Shown here: piece after piece, positions 26,066 to 35,357 of the stretch
Position numbering within the stretch: the stretch's first letter is position 1
How the letters are laid out: the number at the start of each line of letters is the position of its first letter
Assembly (NCBI RefSeq): GCF_003628755.1
Contig: NZ_CP029256.1
Span: forward strand, 2,905,293 to 2,969,292
DNA from: Christensenella minuta
GTDB lineage: Bacteria > Bacillota > Clostridia > Christensenellales > Christensenellaceae
Direction of reading: 5' to 3'
Length of the DNA: 64,000 nt
Made by a program: the position numbers and the translations under genes
Notes under the pieces: model-generated
Told to the model about the DNA's origin: nothing
What the model saw: the letters and a program-made list of their open reading frames with translations, nothing else
Database searches by the model: none

Positions 26066-26185
26066 TACATATTCTCCAATCATTTTATTGTGGCGGATTG
26101 GTCTTGGGATGCCGGAAATATATGGCTCAAAACCAACCTGCGCACCGCCCAAATATGCATGATACAGGCGTACACAACTAATTAT

Positions 26186-26214
26186 AGTATATCGTTTAGG
26201 GACCTAAAATGCAA
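26186..26214 (-). promoter_or_regulatory. degV promoter with palindromic operator candidate
   Basis: On the minus strand TTGCAT (26209-26214), a 17-nt spacer and TATACT (26186-26191). The spacer contains a perfect palindrome TTTAGG-GA-CCTAAA (26195-26208), ideally placed for a repressor. The 337-nt gap to the next gene also holds the divergent aminotransferase promoter. Confidence 0.65.
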
Positions 26215-26293
26215 GAAGGGAACGAAAAAACGGAGAGTTTCCCAAAACGAAAAATTATTTTTCAAAATTTGCATTTGCGGGGCGCACGAGCTC

Positions 26294-26322
26294 TTGCGTT
26301 TCCCCTTCTTTTGTATTAGAAT
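26294..26322 (+). promoter_or_regulatory. Aminotransferase promoter
   Basis: TTGCGT (26294-26299), a 17-nt spacer and TAGAAT (26317-26322), 80 nt before the gene. Confidence 0.6.
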
Positions 26323-26402
26323 AGATATGCTAACGATGGGATATACATGTGTGCAGCACATGGTTACATAAATTTTAAAGAGGAACTTGTTGGAGGTAGA
26401 AA

Positions 26403-27596
26403 ATGCAACTTTCCGAAAAAGCACTTGCAATTTCGCCCTCGCTGACACTCAAGATCACGGCGATGGCAAAAGAAATGAAGGCGCGTGGGCTCGATGTGGT
26501 AGGGTTTGGCGCAGGGGAACCGGACTTTGATACGCCGCAGCATATCAAAGACGCGGCAGTGGAAGCGATCCGTATCGGCATGACGAAATACACGCCGGCT
26601 TCGGGCACGCTGGAGCTGAAAAAGGCAGTGTGCGCCAACCTGAAAAGGAATCACGGCCTGTCTTATGAGCCGAACCAGATCGTGATCTCCAACGGCGCCA
26701 AGCATTCCCTGTTCAATACGTTCCAGGCGATCGTAAATCCGGGCGACGAAGTGCTGGTTATCGCGCCTTACTGGCTGACCTATCCGGAACTTGTGAAGAT
26801 GGCGGGGGGCGTGCCCGTGTATGTCGAGGCGAAGGAAAGCAATAATTTTGAACCTCTTGCGGCGGATATCGAGGCGGCTGTGACGGAGAGGACAAAGGCG
26901 ATCATCGTCAATAACCCCTCCAATCCCTGCGGGTGTATTTATTCGCAGAAAACGCTTGGGGACATTGCGGAAATTGCCCAGAAACACGATTTCTTTATCG
27001 TGTCGGATGAAATTTACGGCGAGCTGGTATACGACGGAAACAAGCATCTTTCCATCGCCAACCTTTCGGATGACGCTTATGCGCGCACCATCCTGGTGAA
27101 CGGCCTCTCTAAGACCTATGCCATGACGGGCTGGCGTATCGGCTATACGGCAAGCACACCGGAGATCGCCAAGATCATGGGAAGCTACCAGAGCCACGCG
27201 ACCTCGAACCCATGCTCGGTCGCGCAGTTTGCGGGCGTGGAAGCGCTGATGGGACCGCAGGACGAAATCAGGAAAATGCGCGAAGAGTTCAATGAGCGCA
27301 GGAAGCTGATGGTAAAGCTTGTAAACGCGATCGACGGCTTGTCGTGCGTGACTCCGATGGGAGCGTTCTATGTGATGATGAACATTTCAAAACTCAAAGG
27401 CCGCAGGCTCGAGGGCAAGGAGATCAAAGGGTCGGTGGATTTTGCGGAAAAATTGCTGGAGAAGAAGCTGACGGCGGTCATTCCGGGCGCAGCCTTCGGC
27501 GCAGACGATTTTGTGCGCCTCTCTTATGCGGTCTCACGTGAAAATATTGAAAAGGGAATCAAGCGGATCGCCGAATTTGTTGCTATGCTCGATTGA
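26403..27596 (+). CDS. Class I PLP-dependent aminotransferase (aspartate aminotransferase type)
   Basis: A 397-residue fold-type I aminotransferase, subgroup I-gamma (AspC of Bacillus/Thermus style). Landmarks: GFGAGEPDFDTP, KYTPASGTLELKKAV, the NNPSNPCG substrate-binding segment, DEIYGELVY, the PLP lysine in GLSKTYAMTGWRIGY and RLSYAVSRENIEKG at the end. It likely interconverts aspartate/2-oxoglutarate and oxaloacetate/glutamate. TTGGAGG precedes the ATG. The next gene, 120 nt downstream, encodes an enzyme that probably consumes oxaloacetate, which makes a functional link plausible. Confidence 0.92.
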   Translation: MQLSEKALAISPSLTLKITAMAKEMKARGLDVVGFGAGEPDFDTPQHIKDAAVEAIRIGMTKYTPASGTLELKKAVCANLKRNHGLSYEPNQIVISNGAKHSLFNTFQAIVNPGDEVLVIAPYWLTYPELVKMAGGVPVYVEAKESNNFEPLAADIEAAVTERTKAIIVNNPSNPCGCIYSQKTLGDIAEIAQKHDFFIVSDEIYGELVYDGNKHLSIANLSDDAYARTILVNGLSKTYAMTGWRIGYTASTPEIAKIMGSYQSHATSNPCSVAQFAGVEALMGPQDEIRKMREEFNERRKLMVKLVNAIDGLSCVTPMGAFYVMMNISKLKGRRLEGKEIKGSVDFAEKLLEKKLTAVIPGAAFGADDFVRLSYAVSRENIEKGIKRIAEFVAMLD

Positions 27597-27715
27597 TAAC
27601 GGATCGATCAAGATAACGGCAGTCAGTATCGTTAGGATTCTTGACTGACAGAGTATGCAGCTTACATCAGCGTATTATTTTAACGAAAATGGCCGCAAAC
27701 GGAATGGAGGAAACT

Positions 27716-29146
27716 ATGCCTTCGGAGAACAACAGGTACAGCAGGTCGAACCTGCTGCAGGAAAACGATTATAACTATACATTGCAGGACGTGGAGGAAG
27801 CCAACCTGTTCGAGGATATGTTCGATTACGACCAGGTGCCGAAGATCACGTTCAACCACCGGACGGTTCCAATGCATTTCCCGGACGAGATATGGATTAC
27901 GGATACCACCTTCCGCGACGGGCAGCAGGCCCGAATCCCGTTTTCGGTAAAGGAGGTTGTGGACCTTTACAAGCTTCTGCATAAGCTTTCCGGTCCCAAG
28001 GGCGTCATCCGCCAAAGTGAATTTTTCGTATATACGGAAAAAGACCGCAAGGCGCTTGAGGAATGTATGGCGCTCGGCTACGAGTTTCCGGAGATCACTA
28101 CGTGGATTCGGGCGAATAAGAAGGATTTTGCGCTTGCAAAGGATATGGGGATACGCGAAACGGGCATCCTCGTTTCCTGCTCGGATTACCATATTTTCAA
28201 TAAGATGGGAATGACGCGCGGACAGGCGCTCGACAAATACCTCGGGGTGGTAAAGGATGCGCTCGATATGGGGATCGTCCCTCGCTGCCATTTTGAAGAC
28301 ATCACACGCGCCGATTTTTACGGCTTTGTGGTCCCCTTTGCGCGCGAACTGATGAAGCTGCGCGAGGAAAGCGGCATTCCGATTAAAATCCGTATGTGCG
28401 ATACGCTTGGCTACGGCGTGACCTATCCGGGAGCGTCCCTCCCGAGAAGCGTGCAGGGCATCGTGTACGGCCTGCGGTTCTACGCGAACGTCCCGTCCAC
28501 GCTGCTTGAGTGGCACGGCCACAACGATTTTTACAAGGTGGTGTGTAACGCGGCTACGGCGTGGCTGTACGGCGCGTCCTCCGTCAACTGCTCCATGCTG
28601 GGAATCGGCGAGCGGACGGGTAACTGCCCGGTCGAGGCGATGGCCATCGAATATGTGCAGCTCAAAGGGACGCAGGATGGAATGGACCTTCGCGCCATCA
28701 CGGAAATCGCGGACTATTTCGAGAAGGAACTGAAATACGACATCAATCCGCGCACGCCGTTTGTGGGAAGGAACTTCAACTCCACCCGCGCGGGCATCCA
28801 TGCGGACGGGCTTTTGAAGGACGAACAGATTTACAATATCTTTAATACGGACAAAATATTGGGACGGCCCGTAACGGTGGTGATTGGCGAGCATTCCGGC
28901 CTTGCGGGAATCGCCCATTGGGTGAACGCGCACTTTAAGCTGGACGGCGTACAGAAGATCGATAAAAAGTCCGGATTGGTGCGGAAAATCAAGGACGAGG
29001 TCGACCGGCAATACGCAGAAGGCCGGACTACGTCTTTCGGCGATAACGAGCTGGAAATGATTATCCGTGACGCGGACTATATGAAATATGCGGCGCTGTG
29101 CGCGCATATGGCGGATATCGGTGAAGCAGGCAAGGCAGACGGCTGA
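27716..29146 (+). CDS. Re-citrate-synthase-like / isopropylmalate-synthase-family enzyme
   Basis: A 476-residue DRE-TIM metallolyase. The barrel starts at WITDTTFRDGQQ (about 60-71, metal Asp and catalytic Arg) and has RCHFEDITRADFYGFV, LEWHGHNDFYKV (metal HxH) and NCSMLGIGERTGNCP. Unlike LeuA it lacks the C-terminal regulatory domain and has an N-terminal extension (NYTLQDVEEANLFEDMFDYDQVPKI) that I associate with the clostridial Re-citrate synthase group, often misannotated as isopropylmalate synthase. It would make citrate from oxaloacetate and acetyl-CoA. GGAGG lies 5 nt before the ATG at 27716. Homocitrate synthase is the main alternative. Confidence 0.75.
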   Translation: MPSENNRYSRSNLLQENDYNYTLQDVEEANLFEDMFDYDQVPKITFNHRTVPMHFPDEIWITDTTFRDGQQARIPFSVKEVVDLYKLLHKLSGPKGVIRQSEFFVYTEKDRKALEECMALGYEFPEITTWIRANKKDFALAKDMGIRETGILVSCSDYHIFNKMGMTRGQALDKYLGVVKDALDMGIVPRCHFEDITRADFYGFVVPFARELMKLREESGIPIKIRMCDTLGYGVTYPGASLPRSVQGIVYGLRFYANVPSTLLEWHGHNDFYKVVCNAATAWLYGASSVNCSMLGIGERTGNCPVEAMAIEYVQLKGTQDGMDLRAITEIADYFEKELKYDINPRTPFVGRNFNSTRAGIHADGLLKDEQIYNIFNTDKILGRPVTVVIGEHSGLAGIAHWVNAHFKLDGVQKIDKKSGLVRKIKDEVDRQYAEGRTTSFGDNELEMIIRDADYMKYAALCAHMADIGEAGKADG

Positions 29147-29159
29147 TCGAAAACGAAGG

Positions 29160-29193
29160 AAACGGCTTTCCGGACGGAGGGCCGTTTTTTTTT
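29160..29193 (+). terminator. Terminator after the citrate-synthase-like gene
   Basis: AAACGGC/GCCGTTT stem with an inner CCG/CGG region, followed by a run of nine T. Confidence 0.85.
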
Positions 29194-29319
29194 GCAGCCG
29201 TTTTATTCCGTCTTATTCCCATTGAGGTAAAAAATTTGCCGAAACAGGCAAACGAATAGCATTCCCGCCAGATTGCCGTTATAATAAAGTACAGGATTGA
29301 TCTGATGGGGGAAACCAAG

Positions 29320-31647
29320 ATGAGGATAAGAAAAAACGGCAGGATACTTGCGGCTGTTCTGGCGGTGCTGCTGGCGTTCCAGCTTGGAGCGGTCTGTTAT
29401 GCCGCGGATGAGTCGGCAAATACCCAGGCGCCCGGTGTTTCGGCGGCCTTACAGGCAGGGGAGACGGTTCCAGCGGAAGGAACAGGCGGCGGGGAAGGCG
29501 CGACGGATGTGCTATCTGGCGCGCCCGGAGGCCGGATGGCCGTGCAGGCTGTAAACAGCGGCACGGATATCGTGATTTACCACACCAACGATATGCACGG
29601 CGCGGTCACTTACGATGCGGGCAGCAAGTGCATCGGGCTTGACCGGGTGGCGGCAATCAAAAAAGAAACGCCCGGTTCCATTTTGGTGGACGCGGGCGAC
29701 GCGACGCAGGGCCTCCCTTTTGCATCCCTTACGCAGGGCGCGGATGTGATCGACGTGATGGACGCCGCGGGATATGATGTGATGGCGGCGGGAAACCATG
29801 AATTTGATTACGGCACCGAACAGTTTTTAGCCAACGCGGCGCGCGCGTCCTTTCCTATTTTGGCGGCGAACGTTTATAAAGACGGACATCCGCTTTTGGA
29901 ATCAGGCGCAAGCAACGGCTGCCACGTTATAATCGAGCGGGATGGCAAAAAGATCGGTTTTTTCGGGCTGACGACAGCGAAAACGGCCACGGCGACAAAT
30001 CCGGGCGGCATTGCGGGTGTGGAATTCAAAGACGAGATTAAGGCCGCGAAGCGCGAGATAGACGAACTTACGGCTGCGGGAGCGGATGTGATCGTTGCGG
30101 TCGCCCATCTCGGGGAATATACCAACGTCCCCTGCGACAGCAGCAAACTGGCGGAAGCCATGACGGACGCCTACCAGGATCAGCTTGACGTCATTATCGA
30201 CGGACACAGCCACACGCTGGAGGAAAAAACGGTAAACGGGGTATTCATCGCGCAGACGGGCACGGCCTTGAACCGCCTTGGGAAAATCATCCTGCACTTT
30301 GACGGCTCCGGAAATGTAACGGTGTCCGGGAATATGCTTTCCTACGACGATATGCTGGCGGTCACACCCGATGCGGGAGTGACGGCCAAAATCGATGCGG
30401 TGAACAACAGCCGGCAGGAGCTTCTTGCAAAAGAGCTTTGCCAGGTGACCAATACCCTGTGGGGCGGCTATGTGGATGGAATTGCGGAACCGCGGATCGT
30501 GGAGACCAATCTGGGAAATTTTACGGCGGATGCCTACCGGGATGCGGCGCAGGCCTTCCTCGATACCGCTGCCGGAATGGAAGCCTACCGCAGCAATCCC
30601 GTGATCGGTATGGAAAACGGCGGCGGTATCCGCGCGTCCTTTGCCAACGGCACGCTTACCAAAGGAGACCTCGTGAGTGCGTTCCCCTTCTCGAATACGC
30701 TGATGATGAAGCAAATTACTCCTGCCGTTTTATATGAGATATTGGAAGTATCGGTGTCCTCGATCACCGGGCAGGACAGCGGCACCGGCCTGCTTTCCGG
30801 GCAGCCGAGCGGCGGTTTCCTGCAGGTAAGCGGCATTCGCTTTACCTATGATCCGTCCGCGCAGGCGGGAAGGAAAATAAAAGAAGTATATTTGGATGGA
30901 AGCGGCACGCCGCTTCAAAAAGACGATGCGGCCACGCAAATGATGCTGGTATCCAACAACTTCGTGATGAACGGCGGGAATGATTATACGATGCTCGCCG
31001 CCCTCCCGCTCGTCGGAGAGATCGGCGGGGAGCTTGAAACGGTGGAGGCATATGTCCTCGCGCAGACGGACAATGGGCAAAAGCCGCTCACCGTGGGAAG
31101 CACGGAAGGGAGAATTGTACCCGAAAGCGGATATACGCCCGGGAATTATACCATAACGGTCAGGGTGCAGGACAACGGCGGAAATCCTGCGGCCAACCTG
31201 CCGGTGTCCTACTATCTGGACGGGGGAGACCCGGTTTGGGCACAAACGGATGAAAACGGCATTCTTGCTGTCACCGTGCCGGACGGCCCGCACGGATTCG
31301 CGCTTTCAAAGACGCAAAAGCAGGTTTACCTGAACAACTATTCGGGCGCGGGAACGGTGGAAAACGAATATCGTCCTTTCCCGGTGCTGCTCTATCAGGA
31401 ACCGGAAGACCGGCCCGGGCCGTCGCCGACGGCCGCTCCCACCGTGCAGCCGTCGGCTCAGCCCACGGCCGCTCCCACAACAGATCCAATAACAGCGCCG
31501 GCAGCGCAGGAGAAGGAGCAAAAAGGCGCGCCCAAGACCGGAGACGCATCCCCCGCGGACGGGTATCTCTGGATGGGCTTTTTAGCGGGCGGAGCATGTA
31601 CGGGTGCGGCGGCGAGCCTGCGCAGGAAGGGAAAACGGGCGGCATAA
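29320..31647 (+). CDS. Cell-surface 5'-nucleotidase / UDP-sugar hydrolase (UshA-like)
   Basis: A 775-residue exported protein: signal peptide (about 1-32), low-complexity Ala/Gly/Glu linker, metallophosphatase domain (YHTNDMHG, DAGDATQG, AAGNHEFDYG, DGHSHT), 5'-nucleotidase C-terminal domain (about 370-560), an Ig/CNA-like beta domain (about 605-690), a Pro/Thr spacer with PTAAPT repeats, then a sortase-like motif APKTGD, a hydrophobic helix and RRKGKR. It would dephosphorylate extracellular nucleotides on the cell wall. The ATG at 29320 is preferred (GGGGG 8 nt upstream) over 29305. A TATAAT lies at 29280-29285. Confidence 0.9.
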   Translation: MRIRKNGRILAAVLAVLLAFQLGAVCYAADESANTQAPGVSAALQAGETVPAEGTGGGEGATDVLSGAPGGRMAVQAVNSGTDIVIYHTNDMHGAVTYDAGSKCIGLDRVAAIKKETPGSILVDAGDATQGLPFASLTQGADVIDVMDAAGYDVMAAGNHEFDYGTEQFLANAARASFPILAANVYKDGHPLLESGASNGCHVIIERDGKKIGFFGLTTAKTATATNPGGIAGVEFKDEIKAAKREIDELTAAGADVIVAVAHLGEYTNVPCDSSKLAEAMTDAYQDQLDVIIDGHSHTLEEKTVNGVFIAQTGTALNRLGKIILHFDGSGNVTVSGNMLSYDDMLAVTPDAGVTAKIDAVNNSRQELLAKELCQVTNTLWGGYVDGIAEPRIVETNLGNFTADAYRDAAQAFLDTAAGMEAYRSNPVIGMENGGGIRASFANGTLTKGDLVSAFPFSNTLMMKQITPAVLYEILEVSVSSITGQDSGTGLLSGQPSGGFLQVSGIRFTYDPSAQAGRKIKEVYLDGSGTPLQKDDAATQMMLVSNNFVMNGGNDYTMLAALPLVGEIGGELETVEAYVLAQTDNGQKPLTVGSTEGRIVPESGYTPGNYTITVRVQDNGGNPAANLPVSYYLDGGDPVWAQTDENGILAVTVPDGPHGFALSKTQKQVYLNNYSGAGTVENEYRPFPVLLYQEPEDRPGPSPTAAPTVQPSAQPTAAPTTDPITAPAAQEKEQKGAPKTGDASPADGYLWMGFLAGGACTGAAASLRRKGKRAA

Positions 31648-31703
31648 GGCGGGCTGCGCTTCCATGAAGCAGCATACAGGCATATCAGGGCAGGAGCAGA
31701 ACT

Positions 31704-33614
31704 ATGGGAAATAAACCGCAACGAAAATGGACCGCAGTGGCAGGAGCCGTCCTTCTGTGCATGGCTGTGATATTTATAGTGTTCTTTTTTGGCGAGGTGT
31801 CCACGGCAAAATTTGACAGTGTGTTCCTTTTCCCAACGCCCGAATATGAAACGGACTGGCGGTATTATGACGAAGCCGGAAACGCAGGGTATGAGGCACA
31901 CCAGGAGGATGGTTACCTTGTCGAGGTAGAGGGAACCGTGGGGAACGCGGTCGCGGCGGAGCGAGTGATGAAAGAGCCGCTCGAGAACGCCGCATTGAAG
32001 TTTCAATATTTGAACCGGCAAATCAGCGTCTACCTAGATGGAACGCTTTTGCATTCGGATATTCCCGGTACGCCGGAGCAGGGCGTTGAATTCCTGCCGC
32101 CGGATGCGGAGTTCTTTCAAAAGAACAGGGATGCGTTCAAAACGCAGTATGTAACCCTGCCGGATGATTACCTTGGCGGGACGCTTACAGTCGTCACCTA
32201 TTTTGCGGATGATATACCGATGGTTCCCGCCTATCCGACCATGCAGAACGACGACACGGTCGCCTCGTACCCGGTGGTGGATTCCGCCCGCCCTCTTGCG
32301 CTTTCCGGCGTGTTTGCCGCGGCGGCTGTCCTCCTGCTTGTCCTTTTGGTGTACGCGGTCTTGTCTGGAATTCCGGATTGGCCGGTTGCGCTGCTCGCGG
32401 CATTTTTCCTGTGTGCGATGATCGGCCAAGTATATACTTCCACAGCCGCGTATTACAGCATTGGAACGAACCTCGCCGGTTATTTGGTTTCCGCCCTGTA
32501 TGCAGACCTGCTGCTGCTGTTTTTTTCCTGCTATATGCGTAAGGGCTTTCGGATTGCTATGCTGTGCGCGGTCGCTTTTCATGCCGCCGCGACCATCTTG
32601 CAGGCCCTGGATAATGCCTGGGCAGGCGAGTTTTACGAAGCGGGAAACGAGGGGTGGGTTGCGTTTGGCACACTAATGCTTTTTGCCGCACTGTGCTTTT
32701 TTGAATGGCGCGCGAAAAAGCCGGTTTTTGCGGCGCTTGGGAAATACATTGCGGCCTTTGGCGCAGGCTATGCGGCGCTTCTTGCCTGCGCGTTCTTTTT
32801 CGCGCCGGACAGTGTATTTGCGGAAGATGTATGGAGACCGTTTTCCTCGTTTGTATCCGGAAGGGCGGTTGCGTTTAACAATATATTCTCCATTTGCCTT
32901 TCAATAGCTGGTCTGGTCATCATTTTTCTCGATTTTATTCGGCGGAACATTTCTGTCAGGACGGAACGCAATATGCTGGCGCTGAAAAATGAAACTGTGC
33001 TGGAAAACATGCGGGGTATGGAAGCGTATATGCGCCGGGCAGACGAGCAGCGGCACGAGATCAGGCATCATATTGCCGCGCTGCGCATTTTACTCAAAAA
33101 CGGCGAGGAACAAAAGGCGCAAGCCTATCTCGAGGAGTTGTCCGAAGCGGTGGATGCGTCCGGCCTGCGCCGATACACGGAAAATATGCTGGTCAGCGCA
33201 ATTTTAAACGGCGAGGCGTCCAAGGCGGCGCGAAGCCACGTTGAAATCGATGCGGAGCTTGGCGTGCCGCAGGAGCTTTCCCTGAGCGACAACGACTTGT
33301 GCAGCCTGCTCTACAATATGCTCGATAACGCAATCCGCGCTTGTGCAGAGCTGCCGGAGGGAAGGGAGCGCCGGATTCGCTTTAAAATGCAGAAAAAAGG
33401 GAATTTCCTTGTGATTGTATGCCGGAATCCAAAAGCTGAAACCATTCGAACCGACGCGGAGGGGCATATCGCAACGTCAAAAAGAAACGCCGCCGGACAT
33501 GGCTACGGCCTTTCTGTTATGCGGAAAATCTGCGAAAAATATCACAGCGTATTGCTGATTGAGATAGACGACGAATTTTTTACAGTCAGGACCAACCTGC
33601 GCCTGCCGGATTAA
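31704..33614 (+). CDS. Sensor histidine kinase, GHKL/HPK10-like
   Basis: A 636-residue membrane kinase. An N-terminal helix (about 12-31) precedes an extracytoplasmic domain (about 32-195), then seven or so transmembrane helices (about 200-412), a coiled coil and the phosphotransfer region RHEIRHHIAALRILL (His451, 455, 456). The ATPase part has the N-box LLYNMLDNAIRACAE and a glycine box GHGYGLSVMRKI. The layout (7TM sensor plus AgrC/LytS-type kinase) suits a soluble or peptide signal. Its probable partner, a LytTR regulator, is encoded on the opposite strand with only 2 bp between the stop codons. Confidence 0.88.
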   Translation: MGNKPQRKWTAVAGAVLLCMAVIFIVFFFGEVSTAKFDSVFLFPTPEYETDWRYYDEAGNAGYEAHQEDGYLVEVEGTVGNAVAAERVMKEPLENAALKFQYLNRQISVYLDGTLLHSDIPGTPEQGVEFLPPDAEFFQKNRDAFKTQYVTLPDDYLGGTLTVVTYFADDIPMVPAYPTMQNDDTVASYPVVDSARPLALSGVFAAAAVLLLVLLVYAVLSGIPDWPVALLAAFFLCAMIGQVYTSTAAYYSIGTNLAGYLVSALYADLLLLFFSCYMRKGFRIAMLCAVAFHAAATILQALDNAWAGEFYEAGNEGWVAFGTLMLFAALCFFEWRAKKPVFAALGKYIAAFGAGYAALLACAFFFAPDSVFAEDVWRPFSSFVSGRAVAFNNIFSICLSIAGLVIIFLDFIRRNISVRTERNMLALKNETVLENMRGMEAYMRRADEQRHEIRHHIAALRILLKNGEEQKAQAYLEELSEAVDASGLRRYTENMLVSAILNGEASKAARSHVEIDAELGVPQELSLSDNDLCSLLYNMLDNAIRACAELPEGRERRIRFKMQKKGNFLVIVCRNPKAETIRTDAEGHIATSKRNAAGHGYGLSVMRKICEKYHSVLLIEIDDEFFTVRTNLRLPD

Positions 33615-33616
33615 GC

Positions 33617-34321
33617 TCACCGGGTTGCATAGGAAACGAACGCGTTCTGGACGGAAAGATAGTTTTCCTTGCCGATCGGGACGCGCTTTTTTGTGTCTAA
33701 TGTGAATTCATAGCGCTTGATATCGCTTACCCGCGCGAGGTTCACAATATAGCTTTTATGGCAGCGCAAAAAGCAGCCCGGAAGACTTGCCGAAAGGTTC
33801 CTCAAAGTCCCGGGGCATTGTGCGGAATCATTTTCCGTATGGATTTTCAGGGTATGCCCGTACACCTCGATGTAGGTGATATCGGGGAACGCGAAGGAAT
33901 AGGTCTTTTGTCCGGAGGAAACGAGAAGCCTTTTTTGGGTGAAATTCTGGTCGTAATCAAAAAGGATCGCTTCGCGAAGCTTCACCGGATCGGCAGGTTT
34001 CAAAAGATACTGGATCGGACGCACGGCATATCCCTCAAGCGCAAACGAACTGTTTGCAGTGATAAAAATAATGCCTGCGCGGCTTTTGCTTTCCCGCAGC
34101 GCTCTTGCAAGGTCGATTCCGTTCATGTTTTCCATCATAATATCGAGCAGCACAAGATGAAACGCGTCCGGATTCCGCAGGAGCTCTGAGAGAAGCTCCC
34201 GGGGGTCGCTGAACACGGTGACGCAGTATTGGATTTCATAACGGAACAACACGTCGTCCACCTGGCTGTGCAGGCTCTCTGCAAATAAAGGTTCATCGTC
34301 GCAAATTGCAATACGGTACAA
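33617..34321 (-). CDS. LytTR-family response regulator
   Basis: A 234-residue AgrA/LytR-type regulator. The receiver domain has IAICDDEP at the N-terminus (Asp8, Asp9), the phosphoacceptor Asp60 in LVLLDIMMEN, and the switch Thr/Lys in FITANS and YLLKPAD. The LytTR DNA-binding domain (about 135-230) shows DITYIEVYGHTLKIHT, FLRCHKSYIVNLARV and PIGKENYLSV. The TTG at 34321 is the start: GGAGG lies 8 nt upstream and the receiver fold begins there; the longer frame enters promoter DNA. It is convergent with the GHKL kinase gene. Confidence 0.88.
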   Translation of the reverse strand: MYRIAICDDEPLFAESLHSQVDDVLFRYEIQYCVTVFSDPRELLSELLRNPDAFHLVLLDIMMENMNGIDLARALRESKSRAGIIFITANSSFALEGYAVRPIQYLLKPADPVKLREAILFDYDQNFTQKRLLVSSGQKTYSFAFPDITYIEVYGHTLKIHTENDSAQCPGTLRNLSASLPGCFLRCHKSYIVNLARVSDIKRYEFTLDTKKRVPIGKENYLSVQNAFVSYATR

Positions 34322-34352
34322 AAACAACGCCTCCCGCCGCCTCAATAAAATG

Positions 34353-34381
34353 ATTATAGCACACTGCCGCCGTCCCCACAA
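34353..34381 (-). promoter_or_regulatory. Promoter of the LytTR regulator gene
   Basis: On the minus strand TTGTGG (34376-34381), a 17-nt spacer and TATAAT (34353-34358). Confidence 0.65.
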
Positions 34382-34384
34382 GAT

Positions 34385-34419
34385 TTCCCGTTTACGCTTC
34401 AGGTATTCCCGTTTGCGCT
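34385..34419. repeat. Direct repeats with 21-bp period, candidate LytTR-binding sites
   Basis: TTCCCGTTTACGCT (34385-34398) and TTCCCGTTTGCGCT (34406-34419) differ at one base and are exactly two helical turns apart, immediately upstream of the regulator's -35 box. LytTR proteins bind pairs of such direct repeats, so autoregulation is likely. The divergent membrane-protein gene could share them. Confidence 0.6.
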
Positions 34420-34565
34420 GTGCAAGAGTAAAAAAGGCGGCGGATTTTGTACAATTTTTATTAAAGATGCATCTGGAAAAACTGCACATCCGGATGCTGA
34501 TTGCACGCTGGCAGACCAGCGGCGCGAACACTAATATTTTTTCATGCTGAAAGGAGAACGGAATT

Positions 34566-34994
34566 ATGACGGAAACAACGGAAACAAAAGTACCGGCTTT
34601 ATTGAAGGTAGCAAGCATTTTATTAATTATCGGCGGGGTGCTCGATATTTTGATCGGACTGCTCGTTGCATTCCTCGGCGCGGCGGTCATTTATGCGGGC
34701 GTCGAGACGGGAGATGCGGTACTCGCATGGATGGGAACGCTGATTATCGCACTTTCATTGATCTACGGCGTGCTGAAGCTCGTTGCGGGGATCCTGGGCG
34801 TTTCGGGCAAGAAGTTGCGCGTTTGCCTGATACTCGCCATAGTGATTCTGGCACTTTGCCTGATCGACCTTATCATGGGCGCAGTCCAGGGGATGTATAC
34901 ATGGTATTCGATTGTGTCCCTGATCCTTCCCGCATTTTATCTTGTCGGGATATTGATGGCGGAAAAAGAGAGGAAGGGCAGGCAGCTTCAATAG
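34566..34994 (+). CDS. Small four-helix membrane protein of unknown function
   Basis: A 142-residue hydrophobic protein with four predicted transmembrane helices (about 12-40, 52-76, 84-106, 113-133) and short polar termini. No catalytic motif or recognisable family signature is visible. AAAGGAG lies 9-10 nt before the ATG. It is transcribed away from the LytTR regulator, and candidate LytTR sites lie about 150-180 nt upstream, so it could be the target of that two-component system. This link is inferred from position only. Confidence 0.7.
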   Translation: MTETTETKVPALLKVASILLIIGGVLDILIGLLVAFLGAAVIYAGVETGDAVLAWMGTLIIALSLIYGVLKLVAGILGVSGKKLRVCLILAIVILALCLIDLIMGAVQGMYTWYSIVSLILPAFYLVGILMAEKERKGRQLQ

Positions 34995-35318
34995 CTGGTT
35001 GCGTATTTTTATAACCGGCGTGCTGCCGTTTGTATGGAGCCGGAGTCCGGCGCAGCCGTTCCGTTGAGCCGGATTTTGGGTTTTTTTGTCTTGGGCGCGT
35101 TGGCTGAAGCGGCCTGCGGCTTTTTAGCGGCGCGCGATTTTAAAAAAAGGTATGCTGTGCAGCGTGATTTGGTTATATCCCATGGACGGTCGGGATGATT
35201 CTTTTTTTCTTTGGCAGCGGCGCTTCCGGCATCGAGTGGATCATCTTCTTTGTGGTCACGATTTCCGCCGGTTATCCATTCCGCAGCTGCCCGGACAGGA
35301 CAGTACGTTTGCGAAACC

Positions 35319-35357
35319 AAATCCCCCCGCAAATTTCGATTTTGCGGGGGGATTTTA
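35319..35357 (+). terminator. Strong hairpin terminator in the gene-poor stretch
   Basis: A perfect 15-bp stem (35319-35333 with 35341-35355) with a 7-nt loop, A-rich before and TTTTATT after. It could end the membrane-protein transcript or that of a lost gene. Confidence 0.65.
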
